From positions 37,932-101,931 of the forward strand of contig NZ_JBCGDC010000010.1 in NCBI RefSeq assembly GCF_042237075.1: a stretch of DNA of 64,000 nt. Reading direction: 5' to 3'. The notes beneath the pieces were generated by a model. It saw only the letters and a program-made list of their open reading frames with translations. It was not told the DNA's origin and ran no database searches. Origin of the DNA: Polymorphospora lycopeni (GTDB lineage Bacteria > Actinomycetota > Actinomycetes > Mycobacteriales > Micromonosporaceae). Shown one piece after another: positions 8,222-17,467 of the stretch (positions are counted from its first letter, which is position 1; every line of letters begins with the position of its first letter). The position numbers were made by a program, and so were the translations under genes.

Positions 8222-9451
8222 TCAGTCGACCTTGAGCGTCCGGAACGGCTCCGGCACCCCGGTGTAGGCCACCTCCGGATCGAGCAGCACCGCCCACGCC
8301 GGCCGGAACCGCGGGGCCCGGCGGTCCATCTCGATCCGCAGGTCGTCCAGCCACGGTCCGGTGATGCCGTCGGACCTCATCCAGCCCGGCCAGGAGTCGT
8401 AGTGCCGCTCGACGGTGTGGTCGTCGGCCGAGACCTCCAGCCGCAGGAAGATCCAGTGGCCGTGCGCCGGGTCGGCCTCGGCCTCCCACAGTTTCCTCGC
8501 CAGGTCGGCCGCCTCCCGGGCCACCGCCCACCGGTCGTCGTCCGGACGCTCGACCGGCGGTGCCTCGCCGGGACCGAAGCGCTGTGCGTGGTCCAGCACC
8601 TCGAACCGCAGCGAGCACCGGCCGTCGGGGCGGGCCCGGGACCGGGCCCACCCGACCAGGGCGGCCAGTTCGGCGGTCGGCGCCGGGGCCGGCCGGGGCA
8701 GCTCGGCGGTGGCCCGCATCGCCGCCCACACCAGGTCCTGCCGTTCGTCGTCGCTGAGCAGCCGGACCCGGCGGGGTGGCTCCCCGCTCCCGGCCGGCAC
8801 GGTCGGTGCCACACTGCCCGGAACCAGCCCGAACCCGGCCGCCGCCACGACCCCGGCGCCGAGGTCGACCGGGAGGCCGCCGATCCGGCCGACCAGTCGC
8901 TCCAGCGCGCCGGCGTCGACCGTACGGGTCGCCGCGGCGTCGAGCAGCCGCGTCGCGGCATCGGCGACCGCGGCCCGCTCCGCGGCATCGTCCGGCTTGT
9001 GGCGCGCCCAGCCGAAGACCACCTCGCACAGGGCCCGGTGGGCCCGGTCCGCGCTCAGCACCGCCGGCAGCGCCGCCGCCAGCCCGTCGGCGAGCCCGTC
9101 GGGGTACGGCACCCGCGACCACCCGCCGTCGTACCAGTAGACGAACCCCAGCTGCTCGTCCTCGACGGCGCGGACCAGGTCGGCCCAGGGCAGCCAGACC
9201 GGCCCCCCGGCGAGCAGATCGATCGGGGGGCTGGCGTCGACCGTCGCGGAGTACTCGTGGTCGAACCCGTAGAGCACCGCCCGGCCGCCCTCGACCGGCA
9301 CCAGGCGGCCCCAGTTGCCGCCGTGGTCGTCGCGGTGCGCGGTGCCGCCGTCGATCCACCACACATCGTCGTGACCGAGCGTGGTCAGAGCCGAGGCGAT
9401 CGCGCCCCAGCGGGCCAGCAGTACGTCGGGTTCAGCGAGGTCGATCTGCAC
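8222..9451 (-). CDS. Conserved hypothetical protein, 409 residues
   Basis: I do not recognise this protein. It looks soluble, with no signal peptide or membrane segment. The N-terminal 100 residues are rich in Trp and Asp (DDVWWIDGG, WGRLVPVEGG, FVYWYDGGW), and the C-terminal 80 residues have another Trp/Asp-rich segment (VERHYDSWPGW, GPWLDDLRIEM) with the look of a small immunity or SUKH-like fold. That comparison is weak. The centre is Ala-rich and helical. A GTG at 9451 is used. It is divergent from the nucleotidyltransferase-methyltransferase fusion with 50 bp between them. Confidence 0.6.
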   Translation of the reverse strand: MQIDLAEPDVLLARWGAIASALTTLGHDDVWWIDGGTAHRDDHGGNWGRLVPVEGGRAVLYGFDHEYSATVDASPPIDLLAGGPVWLPWADLVRAVEDEQLGFVYWYDGGWSRVPYPDGLADGLAAALPAVLSADRAHRALCEVVFGWARHKPDDAAERAAVADAATRLLDAAATRTVDAGALERLVGRIGGLPVDLGAGVVAAAGFGLVPGSVAPTVPAGSGEPPRRVRLLSDDERQDLVWAAMRATAELPRPAPAPTAELAALVGWARSRARPDGRCSLRFEVLDHAQRFGPGEAPPVERPDDDRWAVAREAADLARKLWEAEADPAHGHWIFLRLEVSADDHTVERHYDSWPGWMRSDGITGPWLDDLRIEMDRRAPRFRPAWAVLLDPEVAYTGVPEPFRTLKVD

Positions 9452-9501
9452 GTCGCCACCCTGCCAGAGGGTCGCAAACCGCTGTCGGCTATGAACGACG
9501 A

Positions 9502-11013
9502 ATGCCGCGCTACCTGCTCTTTCCCGGTCGTCACCACCTCCTGACCCGATTCCAGGCCGAATATCTGGGCCGGCTGGCCGGCGCCGACCGCACGGTGGTC
9601 TGGGCTGTCACGTCCGCGAACCACGAGAACACGAAACGTAATCCGATCCCGTTCCACCGGCGGGAGGCGGCGATCGAGCGGTTCAGCGTGCTCGCCGGGC
9701 TGCGGTCGGTTGTCGTGCCGGTCTTCGACACCGCGGCGACGGACCGGTTCGCCGAGGTCACGTGCAAGAACGTCGAGGCCGTCACCGGCCTCACGCTGAC
9801 CCCGGACGACACCGTGGTGGCCTGCTCGACCCCGGAGGTGGCCGCGATGTACGCCCGGCTCGGCTTCCCGATCGCCGGTGTGGAGGCCGATGTCGAGCCC
9901 GCGCCGGACCGGCCGTGGGACGTGCTGCTGCGGCTGGCCGCGGACGACCCGGCGTGGCGCGAGCTGGCCCACCCGGCGTCCGTCGACGTCTTCGACCGCT
10001 ACCAGCTCGACGAACTCGTACGCGCCGTCGTCAACGATCCGGTCGTCGGCGACGAGGGCGGGCTGACCGCGACCCGCGACTACCGGACGTACGCCGAGGC
10101 GTTCGCCGACGCGGCGCAGCGCAAGTGGGCCGCGGTCCGCGACCACGTACGGCCGGGCCGGATCGTCGACATCGGTTGCGGCGCCGGCGCGGTGCTCGAA
10201 CTCGCCGACCGGGAGCCGGCGCTGCGGGAGAGCGACCTGATCGGCGTGGAGGTGGCCCGGCACCTGTTCGAGGAGTGCGTGCACAAGAAGGCGCAGGGCT
10301 TCTTCGCCAACCCCAACGTGTTCTTCTACCGGCGCAACGTCCTCGGCGGGGCGGTGTTCGCGCCGCGGTCGGTCGACACCACGATGACGTTCGCGCTCAC
10401 CCACGAGATCTGGTCGTACGGCGACCGGATGGCGTCGTTGCGCCGCTTCGTGCGGGCGATCTACGACCACACGGTGCCGGGCGGGGTGTGGATCAACAGC
10501 GACGTGTGCGGACCGGACGGCCGCGACCGCCCGGTCCGGCTGCGGTTGTCCACCTCGGACGGTGCCAACCCGGCGCGGCCCCGCACCGACCTGGCGGCGC
10601 TGCCCGCCCCGGAGGTCGCCACGTACGTCGGCGGCCTGTCCACCCGGGCCCGGCTGGACCAGTTCGCGGTGGACTACCGCTTCCCGTTCGACCACCGCCC
10701 GGTCGACGGCGAACCGGACACGGTCGAGTTGGCGTTCGGCGCCGCGATGGACTTCCTGACCCGCAAGGACTACACCGACAACTGGCTGTCGGAGACCCGG
10801 GAGCAGTTCTGTGGACTGGAGTACGCCGACTGGAAGGCGTTGCTCGCCGACGTCGGCTTCGAGGTCGACGCGGCCAGCGGGGCGTACCGCAACGACTGGA
10901 TCGTGACCAACCGGCTCGCTCCGGTCGCGGCTCTGTCCACGCCCGACGGTGATCCGATCGGGTGGCCGGTGACCCATGTCCTGTCGGTCGCCCGCCGCCC
11001 GCTGAACACGTGA
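9502..11013 (+). CDS. Fusion of a NadM-like nucleotidyltransferase domain and a SAM methyltransferase
   Basis: The first 170 residues resemble an archaeal-type NMN adenylyltransferase: an N-terminal strand with GRHHLLTRFQ at 9-18 in the place of the HxGH loop, then VTSANHENTKRNPIPFHRRE, which matches the NadM segment containing NPFTAGER. Residues about 210-400 are a class I methyltransferase with motif I IVDIGCGAGAVLEL near 222 and an acidic strand end (GVEVARH). The C-terminal 100 residues are aromatic-rich and unassigned. It probably acts on a nucleotide-like or phosphorylated substrate, but the reaction is unknown. The ATG at 9502 is the first in frame that keeps the first strand; no good ribosome site precedes it. 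Confidence 0.65.
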   Translation: MPRYLLFPGRHHLLTRFQAEYLGRLAGADRTVVWAVTSANHENTKRNPIPFHRREAAIERFSVLAGLRSVVVPVFDTAATDRFAEVTCKNVEAVTGLTLTPDDTVVACSTPEVAAMYARLGFPIAGVEADVEPAPDRPWDVLLRLAADDPAWRELAHPASVDVFDRYQLDELVRAVVNDPVVGDEGGLTATRDYRTYAEAFADAAQRKWAAVRDHVRPGRIVDIGCGAGAVLELADREPALRESDLIGVEVARHLFEECVHKKAQGFFANPNVFFYRRNVLGGAVFAPRSVDTTMTFALTHEIWSYGDRMASLRRFVRAIYDHTVPGGVWINSDVCGPDGRDRPVRLRLSTSDGANPARPRTDLAALPAPEVATYVGGLSTRARLDQFAVDYRFPFDHRPVDGEPDTVELAFGAAMDFLTRKDYTDNWLSETREQFCGLEYADWKALLADVGFEVDAASGAYRNDWIVTNRLAPVAALSTPDGDPIGWPVTHVLSVARRPLNT

Positions 11014-11214
11014 GCGGACGGTGCCGTACCGAATCCCGCCGATAAATCAAGATGGGGCGAATTTTTGACAGTAGCGCAACCCCCATGAATGCTTCCGCCG
11101 TGGATAGGTTGGTCGCACTCCGGGTAGACGTGGTCGCGGCCGTCCGCCAGTGCTGAGCCATACGCCCGGTCTGTTGGGTCGGAGCACGAGTGCCGGTCGT
11201 ATTGGAGACGCTCG

Positions 11215-11922
11215 TTGGACAACGCTCAGATCAGGCCAGCCGAAACTCGGAACTGGCCCTCGGCCACCCTGCTCGGCCGACTTCGGGTAAAGACCAGGCA
11301 GCTTCTGTTGGCGACGGGAACCGAAAAGAGATTTCCCGCCGAACAGGTGATTATTCGGCAGGGCGACGAGGACGAGCACGTCTATCTTCTGCTGTCCGGG
11401 CTGGTCAAGGTGACCGCGCTCGATGCCGATCAGGAGACGTTCCTGGCGATCCGGGTCGGTGGCGATGTGATCGGTGAAATGGCCGCGCTGGAGAAGCGGC
11501 CCCGGTCGGCCAGTGTCGTCACGTCGGTCCCCACCGAGGCCCGGGTGATCCAGCGCGCCGAACTCCAGGCGTTCATCGAGCAGTGCCCGGACGGTGCGAT
11601 CGAGTTGATGCGGATGATGAGCGAGCGGCTGCGGTGGTCGAACAGCCGGCGCATCGATCTGACCACGCGTAGCGCGACGGCCCGGGTGAGTCGAATTCTC
11701 TACGAGATCGCCCGGATCTACGGCAGGGAGGTGCCGGCGGGCTGGGATCTCGGTGTTCCGCTGACCCAGGCGGAGTTGGCGTCGCTGGCCGGCGTCGCGC
11801 GACGCACCGCGGAAAAGGTGCTGCATGATCTCAGCCAGCGCCGGCTGGTCAGCCCGGGTTATCGCCGCCTCGTTATCACTGACGTGCAGGGACTACGTGC
11901 CGAAGCGGAGGCGTCACCGTAA
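11215..11922 (+). CDS. Crp/Fnr-family transcriptional regulator
   Basis: This 235-residue protein has an N-terminal cyclic-nucleotide-binding-type beta barrel (IIRQGDEDEHVYLLLSGLVKV, then GGDVIGEMAALEKRPRSASV), a long dimer helix and a C-terminal winged helix with recognition helix SLAGVARRTAEKVLHDL. The phosphate-binding-cassette sequence GEMAALEKRPRSASV keeps the Glu and the Arg-Ser pair that bind cNMP in true Crp proteins, so a nucleotide ligand is plausible. The TTG start at 11215 is supported by a GGAG at 11204-11207. It lies 99 bp upstream of, and on the same strand as, a degenerate cyclase-like gene and its operon. Confidence 0.85.
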   Translation: MDNAQIRPAETRNWPSATLLGRLRVKTRQLLLATGTEKRFPAEQVIIRQGDEDEHVYLLLSGLVKVTALDADQETFLAIRVGGDVIGEMAALEKRPRSASVVTSVPTEARVIQRAELQAFIEQCPDGAIELMRMMSERLRWSNSRRIDLTTRSATARVSRILYEIARIYGREVPAGWDLGVPLTQAELASLAGVARRTAEKVLHDLSQRRLVSPGYRRLVITDVQGLRAEAEASP

Positions 11923-12021
11923 ATTACGGGCAAGATCCCGCACTGGGGCGGATTGATCGTCGGAGATCTGGGTCAGCATGGGCGGCGCAAGGCTTCCCGA
12001 CTCGGTGAAAGGCCCCTCGGC

Positions 12022-12846
12022 GTGCCCCGATCAACACAGTTCGACCGGCGCTTCTGCGTCGGAGTGGATATGCAGGGATATGGCGGTCGCCCGGATCGCC
12101 GACAGAGCGAACTACAAAAGGATCTTGTCGCCATTCTGGACCGGGCGGCCGAGGCCGCCGGTCTGGACCGGTCGCGGTGGGTGACCCAGCCCAGCGGCGA
12201 CGGCGAATTCGCGGTGCTCCCGCCGGACGAGCCGGAGCCGCGTGTCGTCGACGACTACGTCCGCGAACTCGCGACCGAACTGCGCCTGTTCAACGAGGGC
12301 CGACTGCCGGACTGGCAGATCCGGCTGCGGCTCGCCGCGCACCACGGCGTGGCGTACTCGGCCGCCAACGGTTACGCGGGCAACGCCCCGGTGACCGTCG
12401 GCCGCCTGATCGACAGTGATCCGGCCCGGCGGGCGCTGGCCGCCGCCCCCGAGGCCCCACTCGCGGTCATCCTGTCCCGGCTCGTCTTCGACGAGATCGT
12501 GGCGGGTGGCCACACCAGCCTGCGGCCCGACGACTTCCAGCCCGTTCGGGTGCGGGTCAAGGAGTACGCCGACCAGGCCTGGGTGCGGGTACCCGGAGTG
12601 GATCCCGCCCGGCTGCCCGGTGCGCAGACGCCCGACGACTCCGCCTACCGGCACTCGGCCCAGCGGGCCACCGTCGCCGGCGGCGGTGCGGTGCACCAGG
12701 CGGACCGGGACATCGACGCCAGCTCCGAGGTCCGGCACGGGCCGACGTACGTCAACCGGACCCGCATCGACGGCCCGGTGCACGCCCAGGTGTTCGGGTT
12801 CAACTTCGCCGACCTGTCAGGCGGGGGTGGGACGCCGGATGAGTGA
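12022..12846 (+). CDS. Class III nucleotidyl-cyclase-like protein with a C-terminal tag
   Basis: Residues 10-200 have the layout of a class III cyclase domain: FCVGVDMQGYG with metal-binding-type Asp16, PSGDGEF with Asp60, the strand-helix RLRLAAHHGVAYS, and a segment PVTVGRLID that aligns with the VNxAxRL region but lacks the catalytic Asn. It is therefore probably inactive or a ligand sensor. The C-terminal 45 residues are a Gly/His/Asn-rich tag (AVHQADRDID, then YVNRTRIDGPVHAQVFG) related to tags in two neighbours. The GTG at 12022 keeps the first strand and has GAAAGG 9 nt upstream. The stop overlaps the next gene by 8 nt. Such proteins are common in actinomycetes next to NTPase effectors. 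Confidence 0.7.
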   Translation: MPRSTQFDRRFCVGVDMQGYGGRPDRRQSELQKDLVAILDRAAEAAGLDRSRWVTQPSGDGEFAVLPPDEPEPRVVDDYVRELATELRLFNEGRLPDWQIRLRLAAHHGVAYSAANGYAGNAPVTVGRLIDSDPARRALAAAPEAPLAVILSRLVFDEIVAGGHTSLRPDDFQPVRVRVKEYADQAWVRVPGVDPARLPGAQTPDDSAYRHSAQRATVAGGGAVHQADRDIDASSEVRHGPTYVNRTRIDGPVHAQVFGFNFADLSGGGGTPDE

Positions 12847-14971
12847 ACCGGCCGCCGATGGCAGGGCACCCGCGGACGCCGGACCGGCGTCCGCCCCGCC
12901 GGCCGGACCCGATCCGGCGCCGGACCGGGCCGAGGACCTCGACGACGCGCTACACGGGGAGCTGCGTGACTCGGCCCGGTTCGTCAACGTGCAGTACTTC
13001 AACGGCAGAGTGGACGCGTCGGGTGCGACGTTCGGCGGTTCGTTCGGCCCCGGGCGCCGCCCGGGTAGTGCGACCGGCCCGCTGCGCCAGGAGGACGTCG
13101 ACGCCGCCCTGCGGCACTACGTACGTCCCGAGCCGTACGCGCGGGCCCGCCGCCTGCTCCTCGACCGGCGCCTCGTCGTCCTGTGTGGACCGGCGGGGAT
13201 CGGTAAGTACAGCGGCGCGATCGCGCTCCTGCGCGACGTCGCGGGCCGCGACGGTCTGCCCACCAACCTCTCACCGGCGCTGGCGTTCAGCGAACTCGCC
13301 GGGCAGAAGTTCGGCAACGCGAGTGGCTACATCGTGCGGGACCAGGCCCGGGACGCGAACACCGTCGCGGTACAGCAGTTCGAGTTGCACCGCCTGCTCG
13401 GTGCCCTGAAGAACCGCTCCTATCTGGTGATCACCGTCGATCTCGGTCTGCGGCCACGTGGGCAACTCGCCGACCTCATGGTCGACTGGTCCGCGCCGGA
13501 CAGCGATGAACTGTTCGACACCTGCACGGCACACCTCACCGACCAGCTCCGGCACGGTCCGGGCACGGACGAGGTACGCGAGCAGGTCCGCCGGCTGCAC
13601 TCGCCGGGCGAGGTCGTCGCGGTCTGCGAACTGATGACCGACGGCCCGCGGAAGGCACTCGCCGCCTTCGAGGACTCGCAGCGGGGCCGGGTCGCGAGCT
13701 GGTTCGACCAGGACCCGGAGTGGCCGGAGGTGCTCGCCGTCGCCGCGCTGGCCTTCGTCGAGGGCACCCCGGAAGCCGACTTCGAGCGGCTGGTCGCCCG
13801 GCTGACGGAACTGCACCGCCAGGCCAGCGGGGCCTCGGCGGCACTCCCCGCCGCGGGCCAGCCGCCGGACGCCGCCCCCACCCGCCAGGTCCGGCTCGAT
13901 CGCCGCCGGGCCGGTGGGCTGATCACCGTCCGGCCGTCGCCGCAGGCCGGTGCCGGCAGTCCGGCGGTCGAGTTCCAGACCGACGACATGCGTCCCCTCG
14001 TCCTCGGCGAACTGCGCGAGCGTTACGGCTACGCCCTGTGGGAGCCGCTGCGCAACTGGCTCCACGAGATCGCGGCGACCGCCCCGGTGTCCGACCTGCA
14101 GGTCCGTCTCGGGATGGGCATGGCGGTCCTGAGCCGGTTCGACTTCCAGGAGGTCGAGCACACCTTCCTCGACCGGTGGGCCGCCGGACTCGCCGCCGAA
14201 CGGGCGGCCGCCGCCTGCACGCTGTCCTGGATCGGGCTCGACGGCTCGCACGCCGCGTCGGCGCTGACCGTCACCAAGCGGTGGGCGCTCAACTCCGGCC
14301 AGCGCCGGGCGGTCACCGCGGCCACCGCCCTGGGTGGGCCGCTCGGCCTGCGCTACCCCTCGGACGCGCTGCGCTGGCTGTGGACGCTCGCGATGCGTAA
14401 CGCGCGAATCAGGCCGATCGCCTGCGACGCCCTCGGCATCCTGTTCGCCGTGACGGCATCCGACCCGGCCGCGACCCGCAAGGTGCTCAACTTCCTGCAC
14501 CATCAGATGCGCGACGCGGTCGAAGACGGGGCGAGCCAACGTGATCGCCGGGCGACATACCCGTCCGTGCTGGAGATCCTGGCCGCCCGGGACCCGCGGA
14601 CCGACGAGCCGGTTGCCGCCCTGGTGCTTCGCGGCGCGCCGCGTAACGCGGACCGGCTCGGTGCCCTGTGGGCCGACCTGCTGGCCAGCGCTCCGCAACG
14701 CCGTCAGGCCCGAACGGCGTTGCTGGTGGCCCTCGGCGCGCTGTCCGAGGACACCGCAGCCCTGCCCGCGGTGCGCCGGTTCGGCGCCGCGATCCGTGGC
14801 GGGCTCAGCCATAGCCAGTGGAGGGCGCTCGAGGCGGGCCTGGAAGAGGGCCTCCTGCGGATCGACGAGGAGGCCGCCCGGGAAGGGCTGCTCAGCACCG
14901 TGTTCGCGGCCCTGCGTGGCCGCCGTACCCAGAACCCGTCCCCCCACCACCTGACCGGGAGATCGTTGTGA
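12839..14971 (+). CDS. P-loop NTPase (STAND/AAA-like) with N-terminal tag and helical C-terminus
   Basis: Of 710 residues, the first 45 are a disordered Pro/Ala-rich leader. Residues 46-70 carry the tag FVNVQYFNGRVDASG, related to the tail of the cyclase-like partner. The P-loop at 117-124 is GPAGIGKY, with Tyr instead of Ser/Thr after the Lys, and a hydrophobic strand ending in Asp (YLVITVD) serves as Walker B. From about residue 380 the protein is made of Ala/Leu/Arg-rich helices resembling HEAT-like repeats. It looks like a regulatory NTPase of the kind found in bacterial conflict systems, though I cannot name a family. It overlaps both neighbours (8 nt upstream, 4 nt downstream). Confidence 0.65.
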   Translation: MSEPAADGRAPADAGPASAPPAGPDPAPDRAEDLDDALHGELRDSARFVNVQYFNGRVDASGATFGGSFGPGRRPGSATGPLRQEDVDAALRHYVRPEPYARARRLLLDRRLVVLCGPAGIGKYSGAIALLRDVAGRDGLPTNLSPALAFSELAGQKFGNASGYIVRDQARDANTVAVQQFELHRLLGALKNRSYLVITVDLGLRPRGQLADLMVDWSAPDSDELFDTCTAHLTDQLRHGPGTDEVREQVRRLHSPGEVVAVCELMTDGPRKALAAFEDSQRGRVASWFDQDPEWPEVLAVAALAFVEGTPEADFERLVARLTELHRQASGASAALPAAGQPPDAAPTRQVRLDRRRAGGLITVRPSPQAGAGSPAVEFQTDDMRPLVLGELRERYGYALWEPLRNWLHEIAATAPVSDLQVRLGMGMAVLSRFDFQEVEHTFLDRWAAGLAAERAAAACTLSWIGLDGSHAASALTVTKRWALNSGQRRAVTAATALGGPLGLRYPSDALRWLWTLAMRNARIRPIACDALGILFAVTASDPAATRKVLNFLHHQMRDAVEDGASQRDRRATYPSVLEILAARDPRTDEPVAALVLRGAPRNADRLGALWADLLASAPQRRQARTALLVALGALSEDTAALPAVRRFGAAIRGGLSHSQWRALEAGLEEGLLRIDEEAAREGLLSTVFAALRGRRTQNPSPHHLTGRSL

Positions 14972-15978
14972 GTACCACTTTCTGGCCCCTGCTCACCGAG
15001 CGGACGCTCGGCCCCGCGAAGTCTCGGCTGCTGCTGTTCGCCCGGCGTGACGTCACCGAACTACCCCGGCAGGAGCCGGGGACCGCCCTGGTGTTCACCA
15101 TCGGCGACCGCTACGAGGTGCTCCACGAGCGCCGGCACCTGACCGGACGGGAGGACATCGTCGTCGAGGCGGTGGCGGTCAGCCTCGTCGACGTCCGAGA
15201 ACGGTTCGTGCCGGTCGACATCCTGATCCCGTCCGCCAGCGCGGCCGACGACTTCCGCATCCGGGTCGTCTTCCGGTGCCAGGTCACCGATCCGGAAGCC
15301 GTCGTACGCGACGGGCTGACCGACATCTCCGTCTCGCTCGGCGACTATCTGCGCCGGGACCGGCGGCTGGAGAGTCTCGGTGCCATGAGCGGCATCGACG
15401 ACCTCAACGAGGTCCGTGAGTCGGTGACGGCTCAGGTCAAGGCGTACTGCACCGTGCACCCGCCCCGGCTGAGCGGGGTCGAGGTCGTGTTCTCGACCGT
15501 GGAGGTGAGCAAGCCGACCGGGCTGGTCGAACACGCGAGCAGGATGCGTGACGAGCAGTGGCGGCAGCTCGAGCAGCGGCTCCGGCGCTCGTTCGAGGCC
15601 GACGACGCCGGTTGGATCGCCGACCTGATCCGCTGCGGTCCGGAGGGGGTGGTGGCGCTGGCGATCAGTCGGGGGGACATCACGGCCGGGCAGGCCGCCG
15701 ACCGCGCCTACCAGGTCACCGACGAGAAGCAGCGCAAGCTGGCGGAGATGCTGGCGCTGCTGCAGAAGGACGGGCATCTGGACCGGCTGCGGGTCGACGC
15801 GGACATCCTGGTGGACGCGTTCACCGACAGCATCACGCCGCGGCGCGCGGCGGCCGGACCCGAGTTGGGGAAGGTCGACCGGGAGTGGGAACGCCGGGGC
15901 ATCGCCGGCAAGCCGGCGCGTACCGAGGATCTCGTTCTCGACGAGGACGAACTGGACGACGATGACATCGAGCGGTGA
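14968..15978 (+). CDS. Band-7/SPFH-like soluble protein
   Basis: This 336-residue protein starts at a GTG that overlaps the NTPase stop (GTGA). Residues about 35-180 read as the beta-rich core of a band-7/SPFH domain (alternating strands DIVVEAVAVSLVDVRER, FRIRVVFRCQVTDPEAVV, then a helix and GVEVVFSTVEV). Unlike stomatins it has no N-terminal membrane anchor. The rest is helical, with a very acidic tail (LDEDELDDDDIER). SPFH proteins oligomerise into membrane-associated rings, and the next gene encodes a membrane protein that could be its partner. The assignment rests on strand pattern, not on a diagnostic motif. Confidence 0.55.
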   Translation: MSTTFWPLLTERTLGPAKSRLLLFARRDVTELPRQEPGTALVFTIGDRYEVLHERRHLTGREDIVVEAVAVSLVDVRERFVPVDILIPSASAADDFRIRVVFRCQVTDPEAVVRDGLTDISVSLGDYLRRDRRLESLGAMSGIDDLNEVRESVTAQVKAYCTVHPPRLSGVEVVFSTVEVSKPTGLVEHASRMRDEQWRQLEQRLRRSFEADDAGWIADLIRCGPEGVVALAISRGDITAGQAADRAYQVTDEKQRKLAEMLALLQKDGHLDRLRVDADILVDAFTDSITPRRAAAGPELGKVDREWERRGIAGKPARTEDLVLDEDELDDDDIER

Positions 15979-17425
15979 CCAGGAGACCCGGCGCGACAGC
16001 GCCGGGTCACCCATCCCGGAGCCCGCCGCCGGCGGCGGGGTCGGGGGCGGCGCCGCACCGGCGCCGGTCGACCCCGGGCCGGGCCGGTGGTTGCGGGTGC
16101 TGGCCGGGGTGGACGAGCAACTGCTGTCGTACGTGCCGACCGAACGTGCCCGCTACACGGCCCTGGGCGGCGTGGTGCTCGGCACCGCCGTCATCGCGGC
16201 GTTCTCGATGTGGAACGCGCTGGTCGCGGTGACCGGCGGCGCGCACGTGCTGATCCTGCTGCCGGTCCTGGTCTGGGCGCTGTTCGTGTTGAACCTCGAC
16301 CGGTGGCTCGTCTCCAGTTCGGCCGGCACCCAGTGGCGGCGCCGGGCGTCGGTGCTGCTGCCGCGACTGCTGGTCGCGATCTTCTTCGGGTTCGTCATCG
16401 CGGAGCCGCTGGTGTTGCGGATCTTCGGTACGGCCATCGAGCAGCACATCCGCGACGATCGGGCGGAGCAACTGCGTACGCTGACCGCCAAGCTGACCGC
16501 CTGCAACCCGGTGCCGGGGCAGCCCGCCGACCAGCCGGCGGAGCGGCCGGCGGAGGGCTGCCTGGAGTACGTCATCTCGTTCCCGGCGACCCCGGCCGGG
16601 GTCACCGACCAGCTCACCGCGCTGCGGACCGCCGCCGCCGACCTCGACCGGCAGATCGCCGCCGACTCGGCGGAACTGGAAGAACTCAACGAGAAGGCGC
16701 GCCGGGAGTGTGCCGGCGACTCGGGGCCGGGATTCACCGGCCGGGTGGGGGAGGGCCCCAACTGCCGGCGCCTGCGTGGCGAGGCCGACCGGTTCGCCGC
16801 CAGCCATCCGATCGCGCAGGACAAGGTACGGCTGACCGGGATGCAGCAGCGGATCGCGCTTCTCGAGGGTGAGGTGCGGCAGGGCAACGAGAGCTTCGAA
16901 CAGGTCCGGGACGAGCGGATCGAGGAGCGGGTCGCGCAGATGAGGAGCCATCACGGGGCGATCGGCATGCTGGAGCGGTTCCAGGCGCTGCACGAGCTGA
17001 TCAACGCGAATCCCGTCCTCTTCGTGACCACCTGGTTGATCCGGATCTTCTTCATCCTGATCGACTGCCTGCCTGTCCTGGTGAAGCTGTTCAACGGCGC
17101 GACGGCGTACGACCGGCTGGTCGACGAACGGGTCAACAGCGCCATCCGGATCTACAGCCGCGCGACGCGCGGCGCCGAGGTGTCGATCCTCGAAGAGTTG
17201 AACGTGCGCCAGTACGAGGCCGAGTCGGCGGCGCGTCAGGAGCGCGACCGCATCGACCTGAACGCCCGGATCCATGCCGCCGACATCCAGGCCGGGCTGG
17301 ACCGCGCGGTGGACAAGCTCGCGAACGACCTGCGCCGCGGCGCGCGCGAGGGGAACCGGCCGGGCGCGGACGGGCGGACGACCTACCCGCACCTGAACGG
17401 ATCACGGGTCGGTTCCGATGGCTGA
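15962..17425 (+). CDS. DUF4407 membrane protein
   Basis: Three closely spaced membrane segments (about residues 67-90, 94-112 and 132-153) with LFVLNLDRWLVSS between the second and third identify a DUF4407 protein. A long periplasmic or cytoplasmic helical domain with Cys pairs follows (about 160-340), then a fourth membrane segment (TWLIRIFFILIDCLPVL) and a basic, coiled-coil-like tail. The function of the family is unknown. The gene starts 17 nt inside the upstream SPFH-like gene, so the products are made together. As the only integral membrane protein of the operon it is the natural candidate for a membrane-acting effector or anchor. Confidence 0.75.
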   Translation: MTSSGDQETRRDSAGSPIPEPAAGGGVGGGAAPAPVDPGPGRWLRVLAGVDEQLLSYVPTERARYTALGGVVLGTAVIAAFSMWNALVAVTGGAHVLILLPVLVWALFVLNLDRWLVSSSAGTQWRRRASVLLPRLLVAIFFGFVIAEPLVLRIFGTAIEQHIRDDRAEQLRTLTAKLTACNPVPGQPADQPAERPAEGCLEYVISFPATPAGVTDQLTALRTAAADLDRQIAADSAELEELNEKARRECAGDSGPGFTGRVGEGPNCRRLRGEADRFAASHPIAQDKVRLTGMQQRIALLEGEVRQGNESFEQVRDERIEERVAQMRSHHGAIGMLERFQALHELINANPVLFVTTWLIRIFFILIDCLPVLVKLFNGATAYDRLVDERVNSAIRIYSRATRGAEVSILEELNVRQYEAESAARQERDRIDLNARIHAADIQAGLDRAVDKLANDLRRGAREGNRPGADGRTTYPHLNGSRVGSDG

Positions 17426-17467
17426 CGGTGGCGGGGCGCCACCTGACCGACTGCACGAGGAGGACGG

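Noticed and set aside
12022..12846. Active adenylate or guanylate cyclase
   Set aside because: The segment that should carry the transition-state Asn reads PVTVGRLID, one residue short and without Asn, so I describe it only as cyclase-like.
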